From WJLY01 sp964399265 (GTDB lineage: Bacteria; Joyebacterota; Joyebacteria; Joyebacterales; Joyebacteraceae), in contig CAYNQF010000003.1 in the NCBI GenBank assembly GCA_964399265.1, forward strand, positions 1-64,000: a stretch of DNA of 64,000 nucleotides, written 5' to 3'. The notes below the pieces were generated by a model. It saw only the letters and a list, made by a program, of their open reading frames with translations, was not told the origin of the DNA and ran no database searches. The position numbers and the translations under genes are program-made. Positions 7,737 to 17,212 of the stretch are shown here, in pieces; positions within the stretch are counted from its first letter, which is position 1; each line of letters begins with the position of its first letter.

Positions 7737-8572
7737 TGAAGGAATCCGCGCCACGTGAGTTCGGGGGAGAATCCGAGAAGTCTCGCCGCTTCACGCGACG
7801 TGACGAGCGAGCCGTATTGAGAGATGCCGGGCCTCATGGCCGTCTCTGCGTAGTACTTCTCGACCAGTTTCCTCGTCGGAAAGATGGTCCCGTTGTCCGG
7901 GGCGGAGAGGAGGATGGGGTGATGTCCCGGCGCAAGGTCGGCCTCCGCCGCGCGGCGCACCGCCTCAGCGACGTCGTCTCCATGGACGTACGACCACAGC
8001 CCTCCGACCCATTCCTCAGGGTCGTGCGTGAGGCGTCTGCTCTGAGCGTACTCTTCCTCGACCCACACCCACGACGGTCGCAGACTGACCACGACGGTGT
8101 CCGCGGGCCGCTTGTCGGTCAGCGACTCCTCCGCCATCAGCTTGCTACGTCCGTACGGATCGACCGGCGCCATGACGTGCTCCTCGTCCACGGGGAAGTA
8201 CCTAGGTCTCACCCTGCCCGCGCCGAACGTGAATCCCAGGACCGAATCGCTGGAGATGTTGACGAAGCGTCTGACGCCCGCCTCGAACGCCGCGTCGGCC
8301 ACTCTTCTGGTCCCCTCTATGTTGGTGAGGTAGATGTCGTCTGGGAGCCCGAACTGCGGACCGGGGATGGCGGCGGCGTGGACGATCGCGTCGGCCCCCT
8401 GGACGGCGCGTCCCACGGCGTCCCTGTCCAGGATGTCAGAGGCCTCGTGCTCTCCCGGAGCCCCGGCCGGCGGCGGCTTGAGGTCCAGGTTGAGAACGTC
8501 GTGGTCTCCGGCCAGGAGCTTCACGACGCGCCTTCCCACAAGACCGCTTCCTCCCGTTACTACGATGCGCAT
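7733..8572 (-). CDS. NAD(P)-dependent epimerase/dehydratase family protein (extended SDR)
   Basis: 279 residues. The Rossmann motif T-G-G-S-G-L-V-G spans residues 6-13 and the catalytic pair Y140-x-x-x-K144 follows an S-S pair at 107-108. This is the layout of extended short-chain dehydrogenases acting on sugar nucleotides or related substrates. The sequence does not identify the substrate. A GGAG site precedes ATG 8572, and the gene is translationally coupled to the nucleoside hydrolase by ATGA. Confidence 0.87.
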   Translation of the reverse strand: MRIVVTGGSGLVGRRVVKLLAGDHDVLNLDLKPPPAGAPGEHEASDILDRDAVGRAVQGADAIVHAAAIPGPQFGLPDDIYLTNIEGTRRVADAAFEAGVRRFVNISSDSVLGFTFGAGRVRPRYFPVDEEHVMAPVDPYGRSKLMAEESLTDKRPADTVVVSLRPSWVWVEEEYAQSRRLTHDPEEWVGGLWSYVHGDDVAEAVRRAAEADLAPGHHPILLSAPDNGTIFPTRKLVEKYYAETAMRPGISQYGSLVTSREAARLLGFSPELTWRGFLQ

Positions 8573-8600
8573 GCGCTCTCCACTTGATACGAGTCAGCGG

Positions 8601-9020
8601 TCACTCACCGACGATCTGTACGACGACCTCCCTTGTTCTCGGACGGTCGTCGAAGTCTACGAGCACTATCTGCTGCCAGGTTCCCAGTGCCAGGTCCTGC
8701 CCGACGAAGGGGACGGAAAGGCTGGGCCCCAGCATCGCGGCGCGCACGTGGCTGTGGCCGTTGTAGTCGCCCCAGCGGAGGTGGTGTTTCCAGTCCCTGC
8801 CCTTAGGCGCCATCTCCTCGAAGACCGACTGCAAGTCCTGGACCGCACCCGGCTCGAATTCGATGGTAGTTATCGCGGCCGTCGAGCCGCCGATGAAAAG
8901 TGTGGCCGTGCCGTCCAGGAGCCCGCTCTCTCTGACGGCCTCGGCGACGTCCATCGTGATATCGATCGTGTCCCCGTCGCCGCGCGTCCGCGCGGTCACT
9001 GTTGCCGTGACGACCGCCAA
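8601..9020 (-). CDS. YjbQ/UPF0047 family protein
   Basis: About 139 residues matching the UPF0047 (YjbQ/ThiE-like phosphatase fold) family: the G-G-S-T-A-A-I-T-T-I-E block in the first half, W-G-D-Y-N-G-H-S-H near the middle, then the family-typical end with L-G-T-W-Q-Q and D-x-R-P-R-T-R. I chose TTG 9020 because GGAGGT lies 9 bases upstream (9030-9035 on this strand) and the length then matches the family; the ATG at 9071 would add 17 residues unlike the family. Members are reported to have weak thiamine phosphate synthase activity; the role here is unknown. Confidence 0.85.
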   Translation of the reverse strand: MAVVTATVTARTRGDGDTIDITMDVAEAVRESGLLDGTATLFIGGSTAAITTIEFEPGAVQDLQSVFEEMAPKGRDWKHHLRWGDYNGHSHVRAAMLGPSLSVPFVGQDLALGTWQQIVLVDFDDRPRTREVVVQIVGE

Positions 9021-9108
9021 CTCTCTTGCACCTCCGCCTGCCTGCGCGATGTGCGGCGCGCATGCCGGCATTCAGGCCCGCTTTTGTGAATCGTCCATCA
9101 GTATTGTG

Positions 9109-9137
9109 CTGACCAGCTCACCAGAGAAGCGTACAAT
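9109..9137 (+). promoter_or_regulatory. Putative sigma70-type promoter for the methyltransferase-CHAT genes
   Basis: CTGACC (9109-9114), 17-base spacer, TACAAT (9132-9137), about 130 bases ahead of the methyltransferase start. Both hexamers are close to consensus; judged by eye only. Confidence 0.45.
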
Positions 9138-9267
9138 CCCGAGGCGCCGCTGTCGAGAGCGGTGCGGCAGCTAAGACGGTGAACGTCCTTCGGTGAAATG
9201 CTATTCTGGACCTTGCGCGTCCGTGGACCGCGGACGACGGATGGTCGGACGCGCGTGGAGACCGCAG

Positions 9268-10014
9268 ATGAGCTACGAGAATACCGCCGAGTACTACGAC
9301 AGCTTCGACATGAAAGGCAACCTCCAGTTCTACCTGGACCTTGCGGGCACGACCACCGGCAAGGTGCTGGAATTGGGCGTGGGGACGGGGCGGGTCCTTC
9401 TGGAGATCGCAAGGCTTCAGAGGGACGTCGTCGGGATCGACCATTCGGTCGCTATGCTCCGCGAGGCCAAGCGGAAGAGGCGTGAGAGCTACCCGGACGT
9501 GTCCGGGCGGTGCCGTCTGCTCCTGGCGGACATGCTCTCGTTCGACCTCGAGGAGAAGTTCGGGCTTGTCTACTCCGCCTCGGGGCCGGTCCAGTCCGGC
9601 ACGGTGGACGACCTGCGCGGCATCTTCCGGAACGCCGCCGCTCACCTCGCCGATGACGGGCTGTTCGCGTTCGACATCTCGTCGCCGTCGGCCCTCAGGC
9701 AGACCAGAGTCTACGGACCTGAGCGACGGGAGCTGCAGGGCGGCCGAGTCGTCATCAGGTTCATCGCACAGACGTACGACGAGAGCACCGACACCGTCTC
9801 GTACGACCTCCTGTTCAAGGAGAGCATCCCCGGAAGGACGTCCATAGTCACCACAAAGGAGAGCGACACGGGGGCGGTGGTCACGCCCGAGGCGATCCGG
9901 GATGCCTTCGGCTATGCCGGGCTCGAGTTGCTGAACATGTACGGCGACTTCGACCTCTCTCCATACACCGACGACAGCCCGTACATCGTTGTCGTCGCGG
10001 GGCATCGTCCATGA
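9268..10014 (+). CDS. Class I SAM-dependent methyltransferase
   Basis: 248 residues from ATG 9268, which has a GGAG site upstream; an earlier in-frame ATG at 9193 reads an arginine-rich, unlikely leader. Motif I is E-L-G-V-G-T-G-R (35-42) and an acidic residue after strand 2 (G-I-D) is also present, typical of Methyltransf_25-like enzymes. The substrate is unknown. The stop overlaps the start of the TPR-CHAT protease gene (ATGA), so both are made together. That coupling suggests a cytoplasmic partner of the envelope module, but the link is only positional. Confidence 0.85.
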   Translation: MSYENTAEYYDSFDMKGNLQFYLDLAGTTTGKVLELGVGTGRVLLEIARLQRDVVGIDHSVAMLREAKRKRRESYPDVSGRCRLLLADMLSFDLEEKFGLVYSASGPVQSGTVDDLRGIFRNAAAHLADDGLFAFDISSPSALRQTRVYGPERRELQGGRVVIRFIAQTYDESTDTVSYDLLFKESIPGRTSIVTTKESDTGAVVTPEAIRDAFGYAGLELLNMYGDFDLSPYTDDSPYIVVVAGHRP

Positions 10015-13000
10015 AGCGCTCGTTTCCGATCATCCTGGCGGCGACGGCCGCCGTCATGCTCGCGCTGGTGGCGCCGTGCGCGGCCCAGGAGGCCGACCCC
10101 GGTGCGCTGACGCAGAGGATCGTGGAGCTGCGCCTGGCGGGCGACTACACGGGGGCCGCTGCGGCCGCTGCGGCGCTTCTTGACGCCGTTGTCGGCGACC
10201 CGGAGGCGACCGAGCTGGACGTGGATGACGCGACCCAGCTCGTGGCGACGCTGCGGTTCGCCGCGACGCTTCCCGAGGCGGCGAGGCTGGAACTCGCGCG
10301 TGCCGACAGCTTCGGCATGGCGATGGAGGAGTCCTGGGCGCAGGGCCTCTACAAAGAGGGCGCCGGGGCGGCTCGCCAGCGACTCCACCTGTACAGGGAG
10401 TATTTCGGCGAGAGGCATCTCGCCACCGCCACCGCCGAGGACGAACTGGCGTCGCTGCTCCAGTACGAGGGCGAGTACGAAGAGGCGGAGCCGCTGTTCC
10501 TCGATGCTCTCCGCATCAGGAGGGAGCAGCTGGGGCCCGACCACGTGTACGTGGGCGCCACGCTCAACAACCTCGGAATGCTACACCAGGCGACCGGCGA
10601 CCTCGAGGCCGCGCGCGACGACATCACGGAGTCGCTCGACATACTCACCCGCGCGCTCGGCGACGACGACCTGAACGTAGCCGCGATCACCGCCAACCTC
10701 GGCATCCTGCTTCAGCGGATGGGCGACTACGACGGCGCCGAGCGTCATCTCCTGCGAGCGCTCGAGGTTCGGCGGGCGGCTCTTGGCGACGACAATCCCG
10801 ACGTCGCCTCGAGCCTGAACGCGCTCGCAAGCTTCTACTACGACAGTATGGACTACGCGAAGGCCGAGCCGTTCCTGCGGCGCGCCACTGCGACCTGGCA
10901 GGAGGTGCTCGGCAACGACCACCCGTACGTTGCGCTCTCACTGAGCAACATGGGCGCGCTCCTGGCGGCGCGAGGCGAGTACTCGGAGGCCGAGGCCTTT
11001 CACCGTCAGGCGGTCGACATCTACCGGGCGACACTGGGCGACGAGCATCCGGACCTCGCGTTCGCCCTTCACAACCTCGCGCACACGCTGGAGAGCGAGG
11101 GCGACTATGCCGGCGCTGAGCCCCTGTTCCGTGAGTCGCTCGAGATCAGGCGCAGCGCGTTCGGCGACACGCACCCGGAGGTGGCGGTCAGCCTGAACGG
11201 GCTGGCGCACGTCCTCCAGGTGGCCGGAAAGTATGACGAGGCGGAGCCTCTATACAGAGAGGCGCTCGCCATGCACCGCGAACTCCTGGGCGACGACCAC
11301 TTGGAGGTCGCCACCGACCTATCTAACCTGGCGTCGCTTCTCGAGGAGACGGGTCGACTGGACGAGGCCCTCGGGCTCTATCGAGAGGCCCTCGAGATCC
11401 GGACGCGCACGCTCGGCGGGCAGAGCGCTGCCGTGGCGTACAACCTGAGCAGCATCGGGCACCTGGAGCTTCGGGAGGGCTACCCCGTCGCGGCGGAGAT
11501 GACGCTCGGAGAGGCCGCGTCCGTCTACGACGCTGCGAGACTGCGGGCGGGTACGGGCATGTCCAGCGCCACCATGGCCTTGAGGCTCAGGCCGCCCCTC
11601 GTGGCGTTGGCGGTTTCGCGCCTCGAGCAGGGCAAGGTCGATGACGCGTGGCCGGCGGCCGAGAGGGCGCTGGCGCGCACCCTTGCCGACCTCCTCATGA
11701 GCGCGGAGGAGCGCTCCCTCACCCGGGCCGAGTCGGTGCGCGAGGATTCGCTCCGGTCCCTCTTGGCCAACCTCGAGGGAGAGGTGCTGGCCTACGCCGG
11801 CGCGGCGGCGTCGGACTCAACCGGCGAGGCAGCGCGGCTGGGCGAGGAGAGCCGCCACAGGCTGCTCGAGGCCGAGGCGGACTGGAGCGCGTTTCAGCAG
11901 CGTCTGGCGGAAGCGCACCCGGTGACCGAGGGACACCTGTTTCCGCTCGAGCGCATCCAGCGTGCGCTCGGGCAGGAGACCGCGATCATCGGATGGATCG
12001 ACGCGGACGTAGGCGGCGGCGATGTTGAGTCGTGGGGCTACGTCATCAGGCACGATGGATCAGTCGGCTGGGCGAGATGCGGGAGCGCCACCGGCTCGAC
12101 CGTCCGCTCTCTGCAGAGAAGATACGGGAAGTACCGGGAGCAGATCTCCGATCCGTCGTCGTCGAGCGCGGGTCTCTTGAGAGACGCGAGGTCGATCTGG
12201 CGCGAGCGACTCGAGCCGCTCATGCCGTCGCTCGAAGGCGCACGCGCACTGGTCGTGCTGCCCTCCGGGTCGGTCCTGGGTCTTCCGCTGGAGACGCTGG
12301 TGGACGACGCCGGTGTGCTCGTCGGAGACCGCTTCGCGGTCTCGTACGCTCCGTCGGCCACGGTGTTCGCCTGGCTCGAGGAGCGCGGCGAAACGGCAGG
12401 GCGCTCCGACGCGATGCTCCTGGTCGGCGACCCGCCCTTCACCGAGGCCGATCTTGAGGCGATGGAGAGTGAGGCATCGGAGGCAGGGGTTGCCCGCGGC
12501 GCCTCCGAGGACACGGAGTCGGACGACCCACGAGCCGCCGGCGACCCGGAACGCGGCGTCCGCGGCGGCCGGTCCTCGCTCGAGGGGCTTCCTCGACTGC
12601 CCGGCTCGAGAGCCGAAGTTCTTTCGCTTTCGTCTCTGACCGATGACGCGACCGTGCTCCTGGGGCCCGATGCGACCGAGCAGGAGCTGGTCGAGCTGGC
12701 GTCGGAAGACAAACTCAAGGACTACGGCATCATTCATCTGGCAACGCACGCACTCGTCGATGACGAGAGGCCGGACCAGTCGGCCCTCGTGCTGTCGCAG
12801 GTAGACCTTCCCGATCCGCTCGAATCGGCTCTGGCCGGCAGCCGGATTTACGACGGGCTCCTGACCGCAGGAGAGATCGTCAGGGAGTGGGACCTGGACT
12901 GCGACCTCGTCTCGCTCTCGGCTTGCGAGACGGCGCTCGGCAAGGAGGTCGCGGGCGAGGGGTACATCGGGTTCGCGCACGCGTTCCTGCAGGCCGGAGC

Positions 13001-13253
13001 GCGGGGCATGCTCCTGAGCCTCTGGAAGGTGGAGGACACAGCGACGTCGCTCCTCATGCGCAGATTCTACGAGAACAGGCTCGGCGTCTACGACGACGAG
13101 CGCGGAAATGAGCCGGGATTCAAAATGAGCAAGGCCGACGCCCTCCGCGAGGCGAAGGCGTGGCTCCGCGCCTACACCGACGCGGACGGCTACCGTCCGT
13201 ACGACCACCCCTACTACTGGTCCGCCTTCGTGCTGATCGGCGACAGAAGCTAG
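10011..13253 (+). CDS. Exported TPR-CHAT protein (caspase-like protease)
   Basis: 1080 residues. An N-terminal signal peptide (basic start, hydrophobic core, A-A-Q-A-like region near residue 25) is followed by roughly nine or ten tetratricopeptide repeats of the kinesin-light-chain TPR_12 type over residues about 100-480. A helical linker comes next, then a C-terminal CHAT domain (about 640-1080). The CHAT catalytic pair is visible: His913 in H-L-A-T-H and Cys972 in S-A-C-E-T-A-L-G. CHAT proteases include separases' relatives and gasdermin-cleaving or Cas-associated proteases; targets here are unknown. Export is inferred from the signal peptide and is unusual for this family. The gene starts by ATGA overlap with the methyltransferase and is followed by two FecR-like genes. 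Confidence 0.88.
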   Translation: MKRSFPIILAATAAVMLALVAPCAAQEADPGALTQRIVELRLAGDYTGAAAAAAALLDAVVGDPEATELDVDDATQLVATLRFAATLPEAARLELARADSFGMAMEESWAQGLYKEGAGAARQRLHLYREYFGERHLATATAEDELASLLQYEGEYEEAEPLFLDALRIRREQLGPDHVYVGATLNNLGMLHQATGDLEAARDDITESLDILTRALGDDDLNVAAITANLGILLQRMGDYDGAERHLLRALEVRRAALGDDNPDVASSLNALASFYYDSMDYAKAEPFLRRATATWQEVLGNDHPYVALSLSNMGALLAARGEYSEAEAFHRQAVDIYRATLGDEHPDLAFALHNLAHTLESEGDYAGAEPLFRESLEIRRSAFGDTHPEVAVSLNGLAHVLQVAGKYDEAEPLYREALAMHRELLGDDHLEVATDLSNLASLLEETGRLDEALGLYREALEIRTRTLGGQSAAVAYNLSSIGHLELREGYPVAAEMTLGEAASVYDAARLRAGTGMSSATMALRLRPPLVALAVSRLEQGKVDDAWPAAERALARTLADLLMSAEERSLTRAESVREDSLRSLLANLEGEVLAYAGAAASDSTGEAARLGEESRHRLLEAEADWSAFQQRLAEAHPVTEGHLFPLERIQRALGQETAIIGWIDADVGGGDVESWGYVIRHDGSVGWARCGSATGSTVRSLQRRYGKYREQISDPSSSSAGLLRDARSIWRERLEPLMPSLEGARALVVLPSGSVLGLPLETLVDDAGVLVGDRFAVSYAPSATVFAWLEERGETAGRSDAMLLVGDPPFTEADLEAMESEASEAGVARGASEDTESDDPRAAGDPERGVRGGRSSLEGLPRLPGSRAEVLSLSSLTDDATVLLGPDATEQELVELASEDKLKDYGIIHLATHALVDDERPDQSALVLSQVDLPDPLESALAGSRIYDGLLTAGEIVREWDLDCDLVSLSACETALGKEVAGEGYIGFAHAFLQAGARGMLLSLWKVEDTATSLLMRRFYENRLGVYDDERGNEPGFKMSKADALREAKAWLRAYTDADGYRPYDHPYYWSAFVLIGDRS

Positions 13254-13303
13254 CGCGTCGTTCCCTCGAACCTCAGCCCACCGTTGATTGTAGTTCATCA
13301 TGG

Positions 13304-13332
13304 TTGGGAATCCTGTGCGCATGAGGTAGCAT
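13304..13332 (+). promoter_or_regulatory. Putative promoter ahead of the first FecR-like gene
   Basis: TTGGGA (13304-13309), 17 bases, TAGCAT (13327-13332) in the 132-base gap after the CHAT gene. The decamer TTGTAGTTCA just upstream (13289-13298) recurs before the second FecR gene (14345-14354). Confidence 0.4.
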
Positions 13333-13385
13333 CGTGAGCGCGGTGGTCGGCCGCATCGCGGCAGCGGGGATCAGGAGGTAGGGCA

Positions 13386-14315
13386 ATGAGACGCATTCTC
13401 CCTTGGGCAGCCGTCGGGCTCGTCCTGGCCGTCTCCCCGGTGGTCACTGCCGGGCCTAATGACGGCGCGTCTCCGGTACCCTCCTCCGGTGTGGTCGTTT
13501 CGGTGCAGGGTGATGTCAAGGTAGAGCGGGCCGGGGAGTCCGAGCCGGTGACAGAGGGGCTCGTGCTCCAGCAGGGTGACGTCGTGAGCGCTCCCGAGGG
13601 CACGCGCTGCACCGGGTTTACCCCGTCGGGCGAGCCGTTCGAGCTGTCGGGTCCGGGCGAGCTCCGTCTCGCGCGGATCGAGGGAGACGGCGTTATCGAC
13701 AGGGTGACGCTCTGGGTTCGCCGCCAGCTGACCCAGTGGATCGGCGAGAGCAGAAGACAACCCATCGTCACGCGGGCTCTTAGGCGCGACTGGGAGGTCG
13801 AGACCCTGACTCCTGCGCCTATCATCCCGGCGGCCGGCGGGCAGGTGCGCCCCGACAGCGCCGTTTTCTACTGGGGGACGGTCCCGGGCATCGACCGCTA
13901 TCTCGTCACCTTCGTCTCGGAGGACGGCCACGAGACGAACCGCACCGTGAGGGGGCACAGGCTCGTGGTCGAGGACCTTGTCCCGGGCAACGACTACGTC
14001 TGGAAGGTGCGTCCCGCGGTCGACGGGTGGACGGGGCAGGCCAGGTGGCGCGAGTTCAGGGTGATGCTTCCCGAGGAGGAGTCGGGCCTGGACGACGCCG
14101 TCGCGGAGATGAACGACCTCGAGGCCGGCGTCCTGCTTCTGTCGGCGGGGCTGCACGAGGAGGCCGCCTACCGTCTCGACTCAGCCGTTGCCTCCGTCTC
14201 GAGCGGACCCTCGGCGCGGAAATGGCGCGCCCAGACGATGGCTGAGATCGGGCTCTACCAGGACGCATACGAGGACCTGGTGAGGAGCTGGGACGAGTCG
14301 TCGGAGATGCGCTGA
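13386..14315 (+). CDS. Exported FecR-domain protein with Fn3-like and TPR-like parts (paralogue 1)
   Basis: 309 residues: signal peptide (1 to about 22, V-T-A-G end), then a FecR domain (about 36-95) with the G-D-V and G-F-T-P-S-G-E features of PF04773. Next is a conserved W-I-G-E-S-R-R-Q-P helix (about 119-127), a Fn3-like beta domain (about 140-225) and a helical TPR-like end with A-G-L-H-E-E-A. It shares this whole plan with the next gene. The RBS AGGAGG is seen before ATG 13386. It is not the TonB-linked membrane FecR of iron systems, since no cytoplasmic anti-sigma region is present. The context with CHAT and CHASE2 suggests an envelope scaffold or ligand protein. Confidence 0.75.
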   Translation: MRRILPWAAVGLVLAVSPVVTAGPNDGASPVPSSGVVVSVQGDVKVERAGESEPVTEGLVLQQGDVVSAPEGTRCTGFTPSGEPFELSGPGELRLARIEGDGVIDRVTLWVRRQLTQWIGESRRQPIVTRALRRDWEVETLTPAPIIPAAGGQVRPDSAVFYWGTVPGIDRYLVTFVSEDGHETNRTVRGHRLVVEDLVPGNDYVWKVRPAVDGWTGQARWREFRVMLPEEESGLDDAVAEMNDLEAGVLLLSAGLHEEAAYRLDSAVASVSSGPSARKWRAQTMAEIGLYQDAYEDLVRSWDESSEMR

Positions 14316-14344
14316 GGATCCCGCGAACTTCATGCTCCTCTCGT

Positions 14345-14372
14345 TTGTAGTTCACTGCGCAGGTGACAGCAT
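14345..14372 (+). promoter_or_regulatory. Possible promoter/regulatory element ahead of the second FecR-like gene
   Basis: TTGTAG (14345-14350), 16 bases, CAGCAT (14367-14372). It starts with the decamer TTGTAGTTCA that is also present upstream of the first FecR gene. Weak match to consensus; it may instead be a binding site. Confidence 0.25.
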
Positions 14373-14394
14373 CACTCCTTCTTCCGGAGGCGGT

Positions 14395-15303
14395 ATGCAG
14401 CTAGCACAGTCGAAGAGGGCCCGCATGGGGCTTATCGTGTTCTGCCTTTGTCTGTTCCTCCCGGTCGCCGCCTGGAGCGGCGAGTCGCCCGGCGGCCTCG
14501 TGGTGTCCGTCGCAGGGGATGTGATCGTCAAGCGGGGCGAGGGCGAGATGCCGGCGCGGGAGGGATTCGTTCTCCGCGACGGCGACACCGTGGTGGCGAA
14601 GACGGGGGCCACGTGCACCGGTTTCACCCCGGTGGGCGAGGAGTTCAACCTCGTGGGTCCGGGCGAGATGCAGTTCGCGGGCGGCGAGAGCGGCGCGGCG
14701 GGCAATCTGGCCTCGTGGGTGCGCTCTCAGCTGGCCGACTGGATCGGCGAGAGCCGCAGACAGCCTCTGAGGACCAGGACCGTCCGCGACTGGGCGATGC
14801 CGACAGAGGCGCCGGCCCAGATGATTCCCGCGCAGGACGGAAAGGTGCGCGTCGAAGAGGCTCACCTCTTCTGGAGTGAAGTACCCGGCGTCGACAGCTA
14901 TCTCCTGACCATCGCTCCGGCCGACGGGAATGAGGTGACGCGCGTCGTCCGCGACAACGGCGCCGTGCTCGAGGACCTGGCTCCGGGCGAGGAGTACGTC
15001 TGGAAGGTCCAGCCCGAGGCCGACGGATGGGAGGGTGAGTCCGGGTGGCGCTCCTTCGTGGTGATGACACCGGACGAGGAGCAGAGACTCGACCAGGCCA
15101 TCGACAAGCTCGGCGACCTCGAGGCCGGCGTCCTGCTCCTGTCGTCGGGGCTTCACGAGGAGGCCATCTACAGGTTCGACACCGCGGTCGCCTCGCCTTC
15201 GCAGGCCCGCTCGGCCCGCATGTGGAGGGCCAGGGCGTTCGCCGACATCGGCCTCTACAAGCAGGCATACGAGGACCTGCTCGAAGCCCGGGGTGAAGAG
15301 TGA
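14395..15303 (+). CDS. Exported FecR-domain protein (paralogue 2)
   Basis: 302 residues from ATG 14395 (CCGGAGG site upstream). Same architecture as the preceding gene: signal peptide (ends W-S-G near 25), FecR domain with G-D-T-V and G-F-T-P-V-G-E, the W-I-G-E-S-R-R-Q-P helix, a Fn3-like domain with E-Y-V-W-K-V-Q-P, and a C-terminal helical pair with S-S-G-L-H-E-E-A. A tandem duplication is the likely origin. Its stop overlaps the GTG of the CHASE2-SpoIIE gene (GTGA), so the two products are coupled and may interact in the envelope. Confidence 0.78.
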   Translation: MQLAQSKRARMGLIVFCLCLFLPVAAWSGESPGGLVVSVAGDVIVKRGEGEMPAREGFVLRDGDTVVAKTGATCTGFTPVGEEFNLVGPGEMQFAGGESGAAGNLASWVRSQLADWIGESRRQPLRTRTVRDWAMPTEAPAQMIPAQDGKVRVEEAHLFWSEVPGVDSYLLTIAPADGNEVTRVVRDNGAVLEDLAPGEEYVWKVQPEADGWEGESGWRSFVVMTPDEEQRLDQAIDKLGDLEAGVLLLSSGLHEEAIYRFDTAVASPSQARSARMWRARAFADIGLYKQAYEDLLEARGEE

Positions 15304-17186
15304 AGTTCCGGAGTTCTCTGCGAGGGAGCAGGCTCAAGCGCCTGCTCCCTCTGCTCTACCTGATACCGCTCGCCTACGTGGCATGGCCTATCTTCTGGGC
15401 CCCGCTCGACGCGCGTTTCTTCAACTATTTCCAGTCCAAACGTGCCGTGCGGCCGTGGACCGAGGTCGTCGTCGTAGGCATCGACAGGCCCACGCGCGAG
15501 CAGCTGTTTGACTCGCCGGTCTTCCCCCTGTCGAGGCACACCGACAAGCACGCGCGCATGGTAGAGATCCTGGACGCGGCCAATGCGCGCGCGATCGTGT
15601 TCGACCTCGCTCTGGGGGCGGACACGTTCGACGCTCCCCCGACCAGGTTCGCCGAAGCCATCCGTAGGTCCGGCAAGGTATACCTCGTGATGTCGCTGCG
15701 CGAGGAGCGGAGGTCCGCGCGCTCCGGCGACACCGCCGTTCTGCTCACGGCCAGCCTGCCGGATTCGCTTCTCATGTCGGCGGCCCAGGGAGCGTTCGTG
15801 GCCGACGTGCAGACCGACTCTGACGGCACCGTGAGGAGGTTCGACAGGGACCCGAGGCTCACCAGGCTCGGCCTCGAGTCCCTGCCGGAGAGGCTGTCGG
15901 GCGTCGACGTGGAGGGCAGCGTACCCATCGAGTTCCCGTCGATGGATGTGACCATCCCCGTCGTGTCGTACATGGACGTCTACAACGAAGACCCCGAAGT
16001 GTTGTCGCTGATTGACGGGCGCATCGCGCTCGTGGGACTGGTCGACGACCCATCGACCGACTTCGTCACCGTCCCGAGACTCCAGGACATTGGTGGTGGC
16101 GTAGAGGCGTTCGGCCTGCCGGGCGTGGTCGTACTGGGAGCCATAACGGAGACATTGCTTCGGGGTGCGCCGCTACATGACGCCGCGTGGCCGCTGACGC
16201 TCGCGTGGATCATTATCTGGTGTGTGGCCTGCGTGCTCCTGATGTCCAAGCGCAGGCCGGCCCTGGCGGCGTTCACGGCGCTGGCCGTGATCGCCGCGTG
16301 TCTGGTGACGACGGGGTTCCTTCACGCCACGGCCGGCATCGTGCTGCCGAGTGGCCTGGTCCTGGGCGCGCTCCTCTTCTCGGCCTCGTTCGCTCTCGTG
16401 AGTAATCACGTTGAGACGACGAAGGAGCTTCACCTCGAGGCCGTCGAGAACGAGCGTGTACGGAAGGAACTGGAGACGGCGCGCCATACGCAAGAGCAGT
16501 TCCTGCCGGACGAGATCCCTCAGGTCGAGGGCCTGGACGTCTGGGGGATCAACGTGAGTTCTCTGGCCGTCTCGGGCGACTACTACGATGTGATCGACCT
16601 GGGCGGCGACGATGCGCTGGTCTTCACCATCGCGGACGTTTCGGGGAAGGGCCTGCCAGCGGCGCTCCTCATGTCGAACGTCCAGGCGGGGCTCCACTGC
16701 CACACGTTCCATCACGACTTCGACATCAAGGAAACGGCTGAGAACCTGAACAGCCTCGTCCACCGCAATACGGACGCCGGCAAGTTCGTGACTCTTTTCC
16801 TGGGTGAGATCGACAAGCGGACGCGTCTTCTCAAATACGTTCGCGCCGGGCACGACAACCCGATACTGGTCTCGAAGGACGGCGCTTGCCGCCAGCTGGA
16901 GGAGGGGAGCTTCGTGCTCGGGTTCATCCCCGAGGCCGAGTACGACGTAGCGGAGGAACAGCTCTCACCTGGGGACGTCCTCTGCCTGTACACCGACGGC
17001 GTTACGGAGGCGCGCAATCAGGCCGACGAGGAGTTCGAACTCGACCGCGTCATCGAGGTCGTCACCGGGCATCGCGCCGAGTCGGCCGAGCAGATCGGGA
17101 GCGCGCTCCTCCAGGCGGTGCGCGATTTCTCGAAGCTCGAGTCCCAGGCCGACGACGTGACGCTCATCGTGATCAAGGTATGTTGA
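15300..17186 (+). CDS. CHASE2 sensor with SpoIIE/PP2C-type serine phosphatase domain
   Basis: 628 residues starting at GTG 15300. One N-terminal TM helix, an extracytoplasmic CHASE2 domain (about 45-290), then three TM helices (about 300-370), a short coiled linker, and a cytoplasmic SpoIIE/RsbU phosphatase domain (about 400-628). The phosphatase metal ligands are visible in G-D-Y-Y-D and D-V-S-G-K-G, with L-Y-T-D-G-V-T-E and a C-terminal D-D-V-T. Such proteins dephosphorylate anti-sigma-antagonist proteins in partner-switching; no STAS or RsbW-like partner is visible nearby. It closes a run with the FecR pair and the CHAT protease. Confidence 0.88.
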   Translation: MKFRSSLRGSRLKRLLPLLYLIPLAYVAWPIFWAPLDARFFNYFQSKRAVRPWTEVVVVGIDRPTREQLFDSPVFPLSRHTDKHARMVEILDAANARAIVFDLALGADTFDAPPTRFAEAIRRSGKVYLVMSLREERRSARSGDTAVLLTASLPDSLLMSAAQGAFVADVQTDSDGTVRRFDRDPRLTRLGLESLPERLSGVDVEGSVPIEFPSMDVTIPVVSYMDVYNEDPEVLSLIDGRIALVGLVDDPSTDFVTVPRLQDIGGGVEAFGLPGVVVLGAITETLLRGAPLHDAAWPLTLAWIIIWCVACVLLMSKRRPALAAFTALAVIAACLVTTGFLHATAGIVLPSGLVLGALLFSASFALVSNHVETTKELHLEAVENERVRKELETARHTQEQFLPDEIPQVEGLDVWGINVSSLAVSGDYYDVIDLGGDDALVFTIADVSGKGLPAALLMSNVQAGLHCHTFHHDFDIKETAENLNSLVHRNTDAGKFVTLFLGEIDKRTRLLKYVRAGHDNPILVSKDGACRQLEEGSFVLGFIPEAEYDVAEEQLSPGDVLCLYTDGVTEARNQADEEFELDRVIEVVTGHRAESAEQIGSALLQAVRDFSKLESQADDVTLIVIKVC

Positions 17187-17212
17187 TCATCGGCCGTGTA
17201 TAGCAAGAGAAT

